30,169 nt of DNA from Bacteroidales bacterium (GTDB lineage Bacteria > Bacteroidota > Bacteroidia > Bacteroidales > F082): NCBI GenBank assembly GCA_017428285.1, contig JAFRRE010000007.1, positions 1 to 30,169 of the forward strand, in the 5' to 3' direction. Every line of letters begins with the position of its first letter. Within the stretch, counting starts at the first letter, position 1. Shown here piece after piece: positions 16,720 to 23,681 of the stretch. The notes under the pieces were generated by a model that was not told where the DNA came from, made no database searches, and saw only the letters and a list, made by a program, of their open reading frames with translations. Made by a program: the position numbers and the translations under genes.

Positions 16720-17331
16720 CTATTTGTTTAGTTTCCAATATCCGTTTTTATCTTCTCCAACACGTTCCACTACTCCTCTACCATTAAGTATGGCAATATT
16801 TCGTGCAATCGTAGCTCTTCCAACACCAAGTTGTGCTGCCAGTTCATCGTATGTGAAAGATGGATTCTTCCTCACCAAATCAATAATACCATTTTGGGTA
16901 GGAGTTGTTTTTACAGTATCATTTACAGTATCATTTACAGTATCATCCAGAGGCTCACCTTTATGTTGGAGCACGGACTTATAGATCTCTTCCAGCATAA
17001 ACTCAATAAAAGGGCCGCTTTCTCCCTGTTTGGTACTTTGGGCGATGGCATCATAATAGGCCTGTTGGTTGGAATAGACCATATTCTCCACCGTCTTGCC
17101 GTCAAGGATGTCCGCCACTTCGCTTTCCAGAAGATGGTTGCCCTCTATGGCCAAAGAGCTGTGTATGGTCTTGATGCGGTTGGCCTTGCGCAGCCGTAGC
17201 GCATCGTCTTGTTCCATCCGTATGGCGAACCGCTCCATCTGCGCGGCAATATCTGCAATCAGCCCCACTGCCTTCGCTGACAGCGAGAAAGGAGGTTTGT
17301 AACCTTGATATTCTTTTTGTTTGTTCGCCAT
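16720..17331 (-). CDS. Fic-family derivative lacking the catalytic core, with winged helix
   Basis: A 203-residue protein. Residues 45-80 match the N-terminal region of Fic proteins, including the inhibitory motif (S/T)xxxE(G/N) seen as SLAIEG at 59-64 in IHSSLAIEGNHL. Residues 84-118 match the segment after the Fic core (QQAYYDAI, then GPFIEFMLEEI). The core itself, with HPFxxGNGR, is absent, so an in-frame loss of roughly 130-150 residues is inferred. Residues 128-140 are a DDTVNDTVNDTV linker from a 12-bp tandem repeat. Residues 145-203 form a winged helix-turn-helix (YDELAAQLGVGRATIARNI). It cannot be an AMP-transferase; a DNA-binding regulator of the locus is more likely. ATG 17331 is preferred over the TTG at 17349. 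A palindrome lies just upstream. Confidence 0.8.
   Translation of the reverse strand: MANKQKEYQGYKPPFSLSAKAVGLIADIAAQMERFAIRMEQDDALRLRKANRIKTIHSSLAIEGNHLLESEVADILDGKTVENMVYSNQQAYYDAIAQSTKQGESGPFIEFMLEEIYKSVLQHKGEPLDDTVNDTVNDTVKTTPTQNGIIDLVRKNPSFTYDELAAQLGVGRATIARNIAILNGRGVVERVGEDKNGYWKLNK
16911..16946 (-). repeat. 12-bp tandem repeat, three copies
   Basis: Three perfect copies of ttacagtatcat (plus strand), encoding the NDTV repeats in the linker of the Fic-like protein. The 12-bp period keeps frame when copy number changes, so linker length can vary without knocking out the gene. Confidence 0.9.
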
Positions 17332-17346
17332 ATTCAATTCATTTTG

Positions 17347-17354
17347 CAAAGATA
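17347..17354 (-). promoter_or_regulatory. Candidate -7 box for Fic-like gene
   Basis: TATCTTTG followed by CAAA on the minus strand, 15 bp before ATG 17331. The same TATCTTTGCAAA core occurs in the hsdM promoter. No TTTG is found at -33; that position is occupied by the palindrome at 17373-17398. Confidence 0.5.
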
Positions 17355-17372
17355 GTCAATTCTTTAGTATTG

Positions 17373-17398
17373 AATTGTGAACACGTGTGTTCACAATT
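17373..17398. promoter_or_regulatory. 26-bp perfect palindrome, candidate operator
   Basis: Arms AATTGTGAACAC and GTGTTCACAATT (12 bp each, perfect) around a central GT. It overlaps the hsdS stop codon and covers the -33 region of the Fic-like gene's promoter. No T-tract follows on either strand, so an operator bound by a dimeric winged-helix protein fits better than a terminator. Confidence 0.65.
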
Positions 17399-18848
17399 TC
17401 ACCTCCCCGCTCATCAGCCTCGGCAGCAACCCGTCACGAGTCTGAATGAGGGTTTGGATCTGCTTTTGATTATTCTCTATTTTTTCAAAGTAACCTATGA
17501 CCATTTTGTCATATTGTTTAATTCTATCAAGGTCGCTACAAACAATTTGCTGCTTGATTAAATCTTGACTGATATTTTGCTGGGCTGCACCGCTGGCAAG
17601 ATTGATGAAATCCTCTTTCATTAATGCTGTCCATACAAACAAATATGTATAAGGATAATTTTCGTTTGGAATCAATGCACAAACTGCTTGATTGCAGGTC
17701 ATCGGCTTTGATAATATGCCATATTCACCAACCGTTGCTCCATACATAGCAATTAGTACAGATTTTTCAGGCAACATTTTCGCTGATGAATTTGCCACAG
17801 CTTCTTCTGTAATCAATTCTTCAGTTGAAGAAATAAATGAGCCATCCAATTCCTTTGATTTTACCCAATTTATTGTGCCATTTTCATAATACTCAGAAAT
17901 TTTACGAGTTGGTGTACCTCCTGATGTTGTTTTAACCACATCTCCAAGAGCGACTTCCTCCCACTCCTCCTTAGCCTCCACCACAAACCACTGGCGGAAG
18001 AGCGTCTCCGCCATCTGCTCCAAGGTGGCGTTCTCGCGGTGCAGAAGGTCTATCTTGTCGTCAAGGCAAGAGAGGATGGCGGCTATGCGGTGTTGTGTGG
18101 GAAGAGGGGGCAATTCTATATCCATTTTGGCAATAATGTCAAATGTTATCTGTGGAAAAGTACCTGACCTATCTTCGGCTACCATCTGAAGATAATCTAA
18201 CACTTCACTCGAAGTCAAGTACGTGTATATAAATCTATTGTCAACATTTTCATTACACCGCAAGACCATAAGTTTGGTTGATACAACATAATTGTCACAA
18301 TCAAAATTCACCAATGCAAATCTTTTATTTGCTGGACGTATCTCACTGAATAGGATATCACCTTTTTGTATCCTTTTCTTTGCTTGTCCAGGCAATGTTT
18401 TTACATCAGACAAACTATTTGTAAGAAACTTTCCATCCAATATATCCGATGTGTTTAGAAACACAACTTTTTCATTAGGTTTGAACCTATAAGTGTCGGA
18501 TACGGATTGTATCAAATCTCCCAACTTATATTCTTTCCACTCGCTTTTCTTCTCAAAAAACGTAATCCCCATACGGCGGATGTGGTCGATGAGGGCTTCG
18601 TTTTTCAGGGTGTGGAAGATGGAGATGTCGAATTGGTAAGGCAGCAGCAGGTCGTCGATGGCGAGGCTGAGGCGGCTCAGGTCATTGTGGGTCAGTTCCG
18701 CACCCTCCAAAGCGATGTCCACATCCGAAAAAGGCTTGTAGTTGCCTTTGGCCCGCGAACCGTACAATATCACTCGCTCAATCCGCTCGTTGGTGGCAAA
18801 CACCTCGTTCAGCTTCGCCAATTCTATGTCTTTCAATCCGTAGGGCAT
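17391..18848 (-). CDS. hsdS: MNT nucleotidyltransferase fused to type I specificity subunit HsdS
   Basis: A 485-residue fusion. Residues 1-100 are a complete minimal nucleotidyltransferase of the MNT antitoxin type: GSRAKG at 30-35 with GSx10DxD (Asp42, Asp44) and a third Asp74 in YQFDISIF. Residues 102-485 are a full HsdS: TRD1 (about 102-245), central conserved helix (PLPTQHRIAAILSCLDDKI, then LFRQWFV), TRD2 (about 296-440) and the distal helix ending GLLPRLMSGEVKL. HsdS chooses the DNA target for methylation and cleavage; MNT proteins neutralise HEPN toxins by AMP transfer. The junction SEWKEYKLGD is the usual N-terminus of a stand-alone HsdS, so no HsdS sequence is lost. The HEPN gene ends 8 bp upstream. 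The TRDs are AT-rich and the conserved helices GC-rich. Confidence 0.92.
   Translation of the reverse strand: MPYGLKDIELAKLNEVFATNERIERVILYGSRAKGNYKPFSDVDIALEGAELTHNDLSRLSLAIDDLLLPYQFDISIFHTLKNEALIDHIRRMGITFFEKKSEWKEYKLGDLIQSVSDTYRFKPNEKVVFLNTSDILDGKFLTNSLSDVKTLPGQAKKRIQKGDILFSEIRPANKRFALVNFDCDNYVVSTKLMVLRCNENVDNRFIYTYLTSSEVLDYLQMVAEDRSGTFPQITFDIIAKMDIELPPLPTQHRIAAILSCLDDKIDLLHRENATLEQMAETLFRQWFVVEAKEEWEEVALGDVVKTTSGGTPTRKISEYYENGTINWVKSKELDGSFISSTEELITEEAVANSSAKMLPEKSVLIAMYGATVGEYGILSKPMTCNQAVCALIPNENYPYTYLFVWTALMKEDFINLASGAAQQNISQDLIKQQIVCSDLDRIKQYDKMVIGYFEKIENNQKQIQTLIQTRDGLLPRLMSGEVKL
18529..18543 (-). repeat. 15-bp direct repeat at the MNT-HsdS junction
   Basis: CGAGTGGAAAGAATA on the minus strand, encoding the EWKE of the HsdS start. 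An exact copy lies at 19320-19334. The two copies bracket the HEPN-MNT pair. Confidence 0.85.
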
Positions 18849-18856
18849 AGCGTTAC

Positions 18857-19291
18857 TTATTCGTTTATCATTTCAAGTCTTTTCAGCATCACTTGCTCGT
18901 AATCCTCGAAAAGCGGATAATACACATTGATGATGTTGGCGACAATGGTCTGAGCCGTGTCGTCATCGTAATTGTGAGAGGTCAAGTTCCGATCGCGAAT
19001 GGAATCCATCCAACGCTCATCGCTGATGATTCCCGCCTGCAAAGTCTGCCGAATGGCATCGCGCGAACCTACAATATCGGAAATTCCCTGATATTCCAAA
19101 TAATCTTTCATCACTTTCCAAGCCAATTCGTGCGTATATTCATATCTTTGTATCAGACCTTCCTCCATAAGCATATCTTCATCGCCTCTGCTTTTCAGAG
19201 CGGAGACTATGTCCACCGCCTTGCCCAATTGAAGCAATGCCTTGCGGTAGTTGCTGAACCGCTGTATCCATCTGATGTCTTTATCTTCCAT
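18857..19291 (-). CDS. HEPN toxin (HI0074/HepT-like)
   Basis: A 144-residue all-helical protein of the HI0074-type nucleotidyltransferase substrate-binding family, part of the HEPN superfamily. The motif RNLTSHNY at 101-108 is an exact Rx4HxY: Arg101 and His106 form the RNase centre of HEPN toxins, and the Tyr (Tyr108 here) is the residue AMP-modified by the MntA antitoxin in the studied HepT/MntA pair. An earlier segment, LIQRYEYTHELAWKVMKDYL, is also typical of the family. The partner MNT is the next gene, 8 bp away, but is fused to HsdS. The gene starts 54 bp after the yhcG stop, with the hsdS stub in between. Confidence 0.9.
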   Translation of the reverse strand: MEDKDIRWIQRFSNYRKALLQLGKAVDIVSALKSRGDEDMLMEEGLIQRYEYTHELAWKVMKDYLEYQGISDIVGSRDAIRQTLQAGIISDERWMDSIRDRNLTSHNYDDDTAQTIVANIINVYYPLFEDYEQVMLKRLEMINE

Positions 19292-19318
19292 AGTTCGATA
19301 TATTTAAAATTCATATTT

Positions 19319-19339
19319 TTATTCTTTCCACTCGGTCAT
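19319..19339 (-). pseudogene. hsdS N-terminal stub (six codons)
   Basis: ATG ACC GAG TGG AAA GAA TAA, encoding MTEWKE and stop, six bases after the stop of the yhcG-like gene. MxEWKEYKLGD is the common start of HsdS proteins, and the same codons occur at the MNT-HsdS junction. It is read as the original hsdS start, cut off by insertion of the HEPN-MNT pair. Confidence 0.75.
19320..19334 (-). repeat. 15-bp direct repeat, upstream copy
   Basis: Exact copy of 18529-18543 in the same orientation, 791 bp away. It lies within the MTEWKE stub. Confidence 0.85.
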
Positions 19340-19345
19340 AGGCTT

Positions 19346-20458
19346 TCATTTTAGGTTTTCCTCAATCAGCCGTTGCAATTCCTCCTTGCTCGGCAGGTAG
19401 GTTTGATATTTGCTGGCGAAGATTTGGTTGTTGTCTTTCGGCAGGGTTATTTCCACCATCGCATCGCTTTTGTCGGTGCAGAGCAGGATGCCTATGGTCG
19501 GGTTCTCGTCCTCTGTCTTCACAAAGCGGTCGTAATAGTTCACATACATTTGCATCTGCCCCAAATCCTGGTGCTTTAACGTGCCGCGTTTCAAGTCTAT
19601 CAGCACAAAAGCACGCAACAAGCGGTTGTAGAACACCAAATCGACACGGAAATGCTGCTCGTCGAAAGTGAAACGCACCTGCCGTCCCACAAATGTGAAG
19701 CCTTTGCCCAACTCCAAAAGGAAGGTCTGCAAATGGTCAATCAGACGCTGTTCCAACTCGCTCTCGCTGTATTGCGGCAGCTCGGGCAAACCAATGAACT
19801 CCAATACATACGGGTCTTTGATCATATCCTCGGGCTTCTCAACGATTTGTCCCTTCTGTGCCAAAGCCTTCACCTCTGCTTTGTCACGGCTCAACGCCAA
19901 CCGCTCATACAGCGAACTGTCGAACTGCCGCTGCAACTCGCGCAGACTCCAATTGTTTTCGGCGGCCTCAATCTCATAGAAACGGCGCTCCTCAGGATTG
20001 TCAATGCGCATCAGTTTCAGGTAATGCGACCAACTGAGCGTGAAGTGCACTTGGTCAGACAGTGTCTGACTTTTTTGAGGAATTGTCAACGGTGTTGAAT
20101 ATTTCCGAGACACTGTTTCGGAATTTGTACCTTCTGTGGTTAAGGTGTCCGTCAATTCCTCAGACAGTGTTTGAGGAATTTGAGAGTACACCTTATAAAA
20201 CTTTCTCATCAGTTCTAAATTCGTCAAAGAGAACCCTTTACCAAATTTTCTAGTTAATTGTTCTGCCACATTCTTTAATACATATTTTCCATATTCCGCC
20301 CGTTGCTCTCCCTGCTGTTCGTCCTCCACAATCATTCTGCCTATTTCATAATAGGTATAGACCATTGCTGTGTTGACAGCGGCAACGGTGCGTTTTTTTG
20401 CCTCTGTGATCAGCCGCTCAATGCGTTCGGCCAAATCGGTTTTCATTATCTCAGCCAT
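19346..20458 (-). CDS. YhcG/DUF1016-family PD-(D/E)XK nuclease
   Basis: A 370-residue protein of the YhcG (DUF1016) family, often found inside type I restriction operons. The N-terminal DUF1016 helical domain covers about 8-180 (VYTYYEIGRMIVEDEQ, then FGKGFSLTNLELMRKFY and FTLSWSHYLKLMRI). The C-terminal nuclease domain has FRVDLVFYNR, IDLKRG and GQMQMYVNYYD, fitting D, (D/E)xK and QxxxY motifs; the acidic residue before LK is Asp here. Residues about 93-137 form a Ser/Thr-rich loop with repeated SQIPQTLS/QKSQTLSD elements. The ATG overlaps the hsdM stop as TGATG; ATG 20443 is an alternative. Its exact task in restriction systems is not established to my knowledge. Confidence 0.88.
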   Translation of the reverse strand: MAEIMKTDLAERIERLITEAKKRTVAAVNTAMVYTYYEIGRMIVEDEQQGEQRAEYGKYVLKNVAEQLTRKFGKGFSLTNLELMRKFYKVYSQIPQTLSEELTDTLTTEGTNSETVSRKYSTPLTIPQKSQTLSDQVHFTLSWSHYLKLMRIDNPEERRFYEIEAAENNWSLRELQRQFDSSLYERLALSRDKAEVKALAQKGQIVEKPEDMIKDPYVLEFIGLPELPQYSESELEQRLIDHLQTFLLELGKGFTFVGRQVRFTFDEQHFRVDLVFYNRLLRAFVLIDLKRGTLKHQDLGQMQMYVNYYDRFVKTEDENPTIGILLCTDKSDAMVEITLPKDNNQIFASKYQTYLPSKEELQRLIEENLK

Positions 20459-21990
20459 CACTCCTCCTTGTCTTCAATTTTTATCTTCCCCAGATTCTCC
20501 AGTATCAACTTGTTCAGCCGTTCCTCCTCCTTCAATTGCTCCTCAAACTCGGCTTTCAGGGCGGTGAAACGCTCGGCGAAGTTGAAGTCGTCCTCCTCCT
20601 CGGGCAAACCCACATAGCGGCCTGGCGTGAGCACATAGTCCAGTTCTGCCACACGGCTCACGGGCACCGAAGCGCAGAAACCTGCAACATCTTGATAATC
20701 GAATGATTCATCGCGCCACAAGTGATAGGTACGGGCAATCTCTTGAATATCGTCTTCCGAAAGTTCGCGTGTGCGGCGGTTGATGAGGTAGCCTTTGTTG
20801 CGGGCATCGATGAACAAGATTTCGCCAGCACGATGGGAGCGGTTCCGGGTCACAAACCACAGGCAAGCGGGAATCTGCGTATTTAGGAACAACTTGGCAT
20901 GGAGGTTCACAATGCAGGCAATCAGACCTTTGTCAATCAAAGCCTTGCGGATTTCGCCCTCACCGCCTGTCTTTGAGGTCAACGAGCCTTTAGCCAACAC
21001 GAATCCGGCCTGTCCGCTTGGTGCAAGATGATAGATAAAATGCTGAATCCAAGCAAAGTTGGCGTTTCCTGCAGGCGGCACTCCGTACTGCCAGCGTGCA
21101 TCGTTGCGCAGCTGGTCTCCGCTCCAGTCGCTGTCGTTGAACGGAGGGTTGGCCATCACGAAGTCGGCTTTCACGTCGCGGTGCGCATCGTTGAGGAATG
21201 AGCCCTCGGTGTTCCACTTCACCTGCGAAGCGTCAATACCACGAATGGCAAGGTTCATCTTGCACAGGCGCCAAGTGGTCTGGTTGCTCTCCTGCCCATA
21301 GACTGAGATGTTCTCAATCCTTCCCTGATGCTCCTTCACAAACTTCTCGCTCTGCACAAACATACCGCCCGAACCACAACAGGGGTCGAGCACACGGCCT
21401 TTGTAAGGCTCCAACATATTGACCAACAGTTCCACAACACTGCGCGGCGTGTAGAATTGTCCGCCCTTCTTACCTTCGGCCAAGGCAAACTCGCCAAGGA
21501 AATACTCGAAGACATGCCCAAGCAGGTCGGCACTCTTGGTGCTGGTGTTCTGCAAAGTGGAGTTGCCAATCAAGTCAATCAATTCGCCCAATGAAGTCGG
21601 GTCGAGGTTAGGACGGGCAAACACCTTGGGCAGCACACCTTTCAGCGACTTATTCTCACGCTCAATGACATCCATCGCGTCATCAATGTATTTCCCGATT
21701 TGCGGATTCTTCGCCATCGAAACCAAATACGACCAACGCGCATTAGCTGGCACATAAAACACATTCTCTGCAGCATATTCCTCGCGGTCCTCAGGATCGG
21801 CACCATCGGCCTGTTGCTTCACCAATTCATTGTATAATTGTTCAAATGAAACAGATATGTAGCGCAGGAAAATCAATCCCAACACCACATGCTTATATTC
21901 CGCCGCGTCTATATTCTTGCGCAGTTTGTCAGCTGCCTTCCAAAGTTGTTTCTCTAACGGTTCTTCAACAATTTCTTTCTTATTTGCCAT
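20458..21990 (-). CDS. hsdM: Type I DNA adenine methylase, HsdM subunit
   Basis: N6-adenine methyltransferase of the type I system; with HsdS it forms the methylase and with HsdR the restriction complex. All 510 residues of a normal HsdM are present. The N-terminal helical domain begins KQLWKAADKLRKNIDAAEYK. The SAM-binding motif is DPCCGSGGMF at 202-211 and the catalytic NPPF is at 281-284. GQFYTPRSVVELLV, just before motif I, is typical of the EcoR124-like group. It is the first gene of the operon, with a well-formed promoter at 22019-22049, and its stop overlaps the yhcG-like start. Confidence 0.97.
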   Translation of the reverse strand: MANKKEIVEEPLEKQLWKAADKLRKNIDAAEYKHVVLGLIFLRYISVSFEQLYNELVKQQADGADPEDREEYAAENVFYVPANARWSYLVSMAKNPQIGKYIDDAMDVIERENKSLKGVLPKVFARPNLDPTSLGELIDLIGNSTLQNTSTKSADLLGHVFEYFLGEFALAEGKKGGQFYTPRSVVELLVNMLEPYKGRVLDPCCGSGGMFVQSEKFVKEHQGRIENISVYGQESNQTTWRLCKMNLAIRGIDASQVKWNTEGSFLNDAHRDVKADFVMANPPFNDSDWSGDQLRNDARWQYGVPPAGNANFAWIQHFIYHLAPSGQAGFVLAKGSLTSKTGGEGEIRKALIDKGLIACIVNLHAKLFLNTQIPACLWFVTRNRSHRAGEILFIDARNKGYLINRRTRELSEDDIQEIARTYHLWRDESFDYQDVAGFCASVPVSRVAELDYVLTPGRYVGLPEEEDDFNFAERFTALKAEFEEQLKEEERLNKLILENLGKIKIEDKEE

Positions 21991-22018
21991 TTTAGCGCCT
22001 ATTTATTAATATGATTTG

Positions 22019-22049
22019 CAAAGATAAACATTTCCGACGGATTACCAAA
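22019..22049 (-). promoter_or_regulatory. Promoter of the hsd operon
   Basis: On the minus strand TTTG (22046-22049), a 19-nt spacer, then TATCTTTG (22019-22026). This matches both Bacteroidota promoter boxes with the expected spacing and gives a leader of about 20-25 nt before hsdM. Confidence 0.7.
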
Positions 22050-22063
22050 TCATTTTTTCTTTG

Positions 22064-22071
22064 TACTTTTG
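22064..22071 (+). promoter_or_regulatory. Candidate -7 box for the kinase-RapZ operon
   Basis: TACTTTTG followed by C, 26 bp before ATG 22098, matching TAnnTTTG. It is divergent from the hsd promoter 15 bp away, so the two may interfere. No clear -33 box. Confidence 0.45.
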
Positions 22072-22097
22072 CCACAATAGAAAAATAAAGGCATCCC

Positions 22098-23681
22098 ATG
22101 CAAACCCTTGATATTCAAAACATATTAGCAGAACTGACGCATTCCATCGGCGAAACGCCCAAGGACATCCTGCCCATCGCGGAATCTGGCTCGGCTAGGA
22201 AGTATTTCCGCATCATCACCGATGACAAGAGCCTTATTGGCACATTTAGCAATAATGTTGAAGAAAATGAGGCTTTCCTCACTTTCAGCAAGCATTTCCA
22301 TGACTTGGGGCTGAATGTGCCGGAGGTCTTTGCCGTAAACGAAGAAAGGACATGCTATTTGCAAAGCGATTTTGGGGATGACAATCTGTTTGCTCATGTG
22401 CAAAAGGCTTTGATAGCAAGCAGCGGCCCTTCGACCCTTCGAGGGGCCTCAGGGACCGCAGGCTCAGGGACCTTCACTTCTGACAGCCGCTTCGCGTCAT
22501 TGCGAGGAACGAAGCAATCCAGATTAGACGGCCCTTCGACGGGCTCAGGGACCTTTGATGAAAACGTAATAGAACTATACAAAAAAGCGCTGAGCCATTT
22601 GGTGAAGCTGCAAGTGTTAGGGCACCAAGGCCTGGACTACAGCAAAGCCTACCCTACCGAGCGTTTCGACCGCCAGGCCATCATTGACGACCTCAACTAT
22701 TTCAAGTATTACTTCGTCAAGCCGCACGAAGAAATCGACTTCAACGAGGCGCGCTTGGGCAAGGACTTTGAGGCCTTCGCCAACTTTGTCAGCCAAGCAC
22801 CCTGCGACTTCTTCATGTACCGCGACTTCCAGTCGCGCAACATCATGGTGAAGGACGGAGAATTGTACTTCATCGACTTCCAAGGCGGGCGTAAAGGTCC
22901 GTTGAACTACGATGTGGTCTCACTGCTCTATCAGGTGAAAGCGCAAATACCACAAGCCATCCGAGATGAATTGGTCGGGTATTACAAGACCGAATTGTCA
23001 CAATACATGAGTCCGGAAGTTGTCAAATTCGACACCTACCAGCCTTATTTTGTCTATCTCCGATTGATGCAGGTGTTGGGTGCCTACGGTTTCAGAGGCC
23101 TCATCCAGAAGAAGTCGCACTTCATCGAGAGCATCCCATACGCCTTGCGTGAAATCGAGGCACTCTCGAAAACAACACCTTTAACTGCCTATCCTGAGTT
23201 GCAAAGCGTCATTAGCCAACTTAATAAGCTGGACGCCAAATATGCCGCGCTCATCGCTCCACCTGCGGGCAAGCTGACCGTAACTATCAATAGCTTCTCA
23301 TTCAAGAAGGGTTACCCAGCCGACTTCAGCGGCAACGGAGGCGGCTTCGTGTTCGACTGTCGTGCCTTGCCCAATCCTGGACGTGAACCTGAATTCAAAA
23401 CAAAGACCGGCCGCGATTGGGAGGTCATCGACTACCTCATGGCCAAGCCGCCCGTCCATGTCTTTCTCGACCATGTGAAAGGCATCGTCGGGCAAAGCGT
23501 CGACAACTACCGCGAGCGGCATTTCAGCAACCTGATGGTGTCGTTTGGCTGCACTGGCGGACAGCACCGCTCCGTCTTCTTCGCCCAAACCATCTACGAA
23601 TGGCTCAAGGCGACCTATCCCGACATCCATCTGAAATTGAACCACATCGAACGTAAAATCACGGAGGAAACCGGCTTATGA
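22098..23681 (+). CDS. AmgK-like sugar kinase fused to RapZ C-terminal domain
   Basis: A 527-residue fusion. Residues 1-385 are an aminoglycoside-phosphotransferase-fold kinase: catalytic loop YRDFQSRN at 241-248 (Asp243, Asn248) and metal-binding Asp260 in IDFQGG. Residues 392-527 match the RapZ C-terminal domain (VFDCRALPNPGR, GCTGGQHRS at 484-492), which in E. coli senses glucosamine-6-phosphate and binds a small RNA; the P-loop half of RapZ is absent. With the MurU-like gene next door, the kinase is probably AmgK-like, phosphorylating MurNAc/GlcNAc at the anomeric position in cell-wall recycling; this is inference. Residues about 108-153 are encoded by palindromic repeat DNA and give a Ser/Gly/Thr-rich insert. 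The stop overlaps the next start by ATGA. Confidence 0.85.
   Translation: MQTLDIQNILAELTHSIGETPKDILPIAESGSARKYFRIITDDKSLIGTFSNNVEENEAFLTFSKHFHDLGLNVPEVFAVNEERTCYLQSDFGDDNLFAHVQKALIASSGPSTLRGASGTAGSGTFTSDSRFASLRGTKQSRLDGPSTGSGTFDENVIELYKKALSHLVKLQVLGHQGLDYSKAYPTERFDRQAIIDDLNYFKYYFVKPHEEIDFNEARLGKDFEAFANFVSQAPCDFFMYRDFQSRNIMVKDGELYFIDFQGGRKGPLNYDVVSLLYQVKAQIPQAIRDELVGYYKTELSQYMSPEVVKFDTYQPYFVYLRLMQVLGAYGFRGLIQKKSHFIESIPYALREIEALSKTTPLTAYPELQSVISQLNKLDAKYAALIAPPAGKLTVTINSFSFKKGYPADFSGNGGGFVFDCRALPNPGREPEFKTKTGRDWEVIDYLMAKPPVHVFLDHVKGIVGQSVDNYRERHFSNLMVSFGCTGGQHRSVFFAQTIYEWLKATYPDIHLKLNHIERKITEETGL
22425..22557 (+). repeat. Cluster of palindromic repeats read through in frame
   Basis: Three repeat units inside the kinase gene. 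The first, 22425-22473, has two ends of the form cccttcga and ctcagggacc with GGCCC/GGGCC pairing. The second, 22490-22525, contains attgcgaggaacgaagcaat. The third, 22530-22557, is cccttcgacgggctcaggga and flanks. The units resemble dispersed intergenic repeats I recall from many bacterial genomes. Together they add about 45 codons without a stop. Confidence 0.75.

Noticed and set aside
17373..17398. Palindrome as the terminator of hsdS
   Set aside because: No T-tract follows on either strand, and it overlaps the stop codon rather than lying after it.
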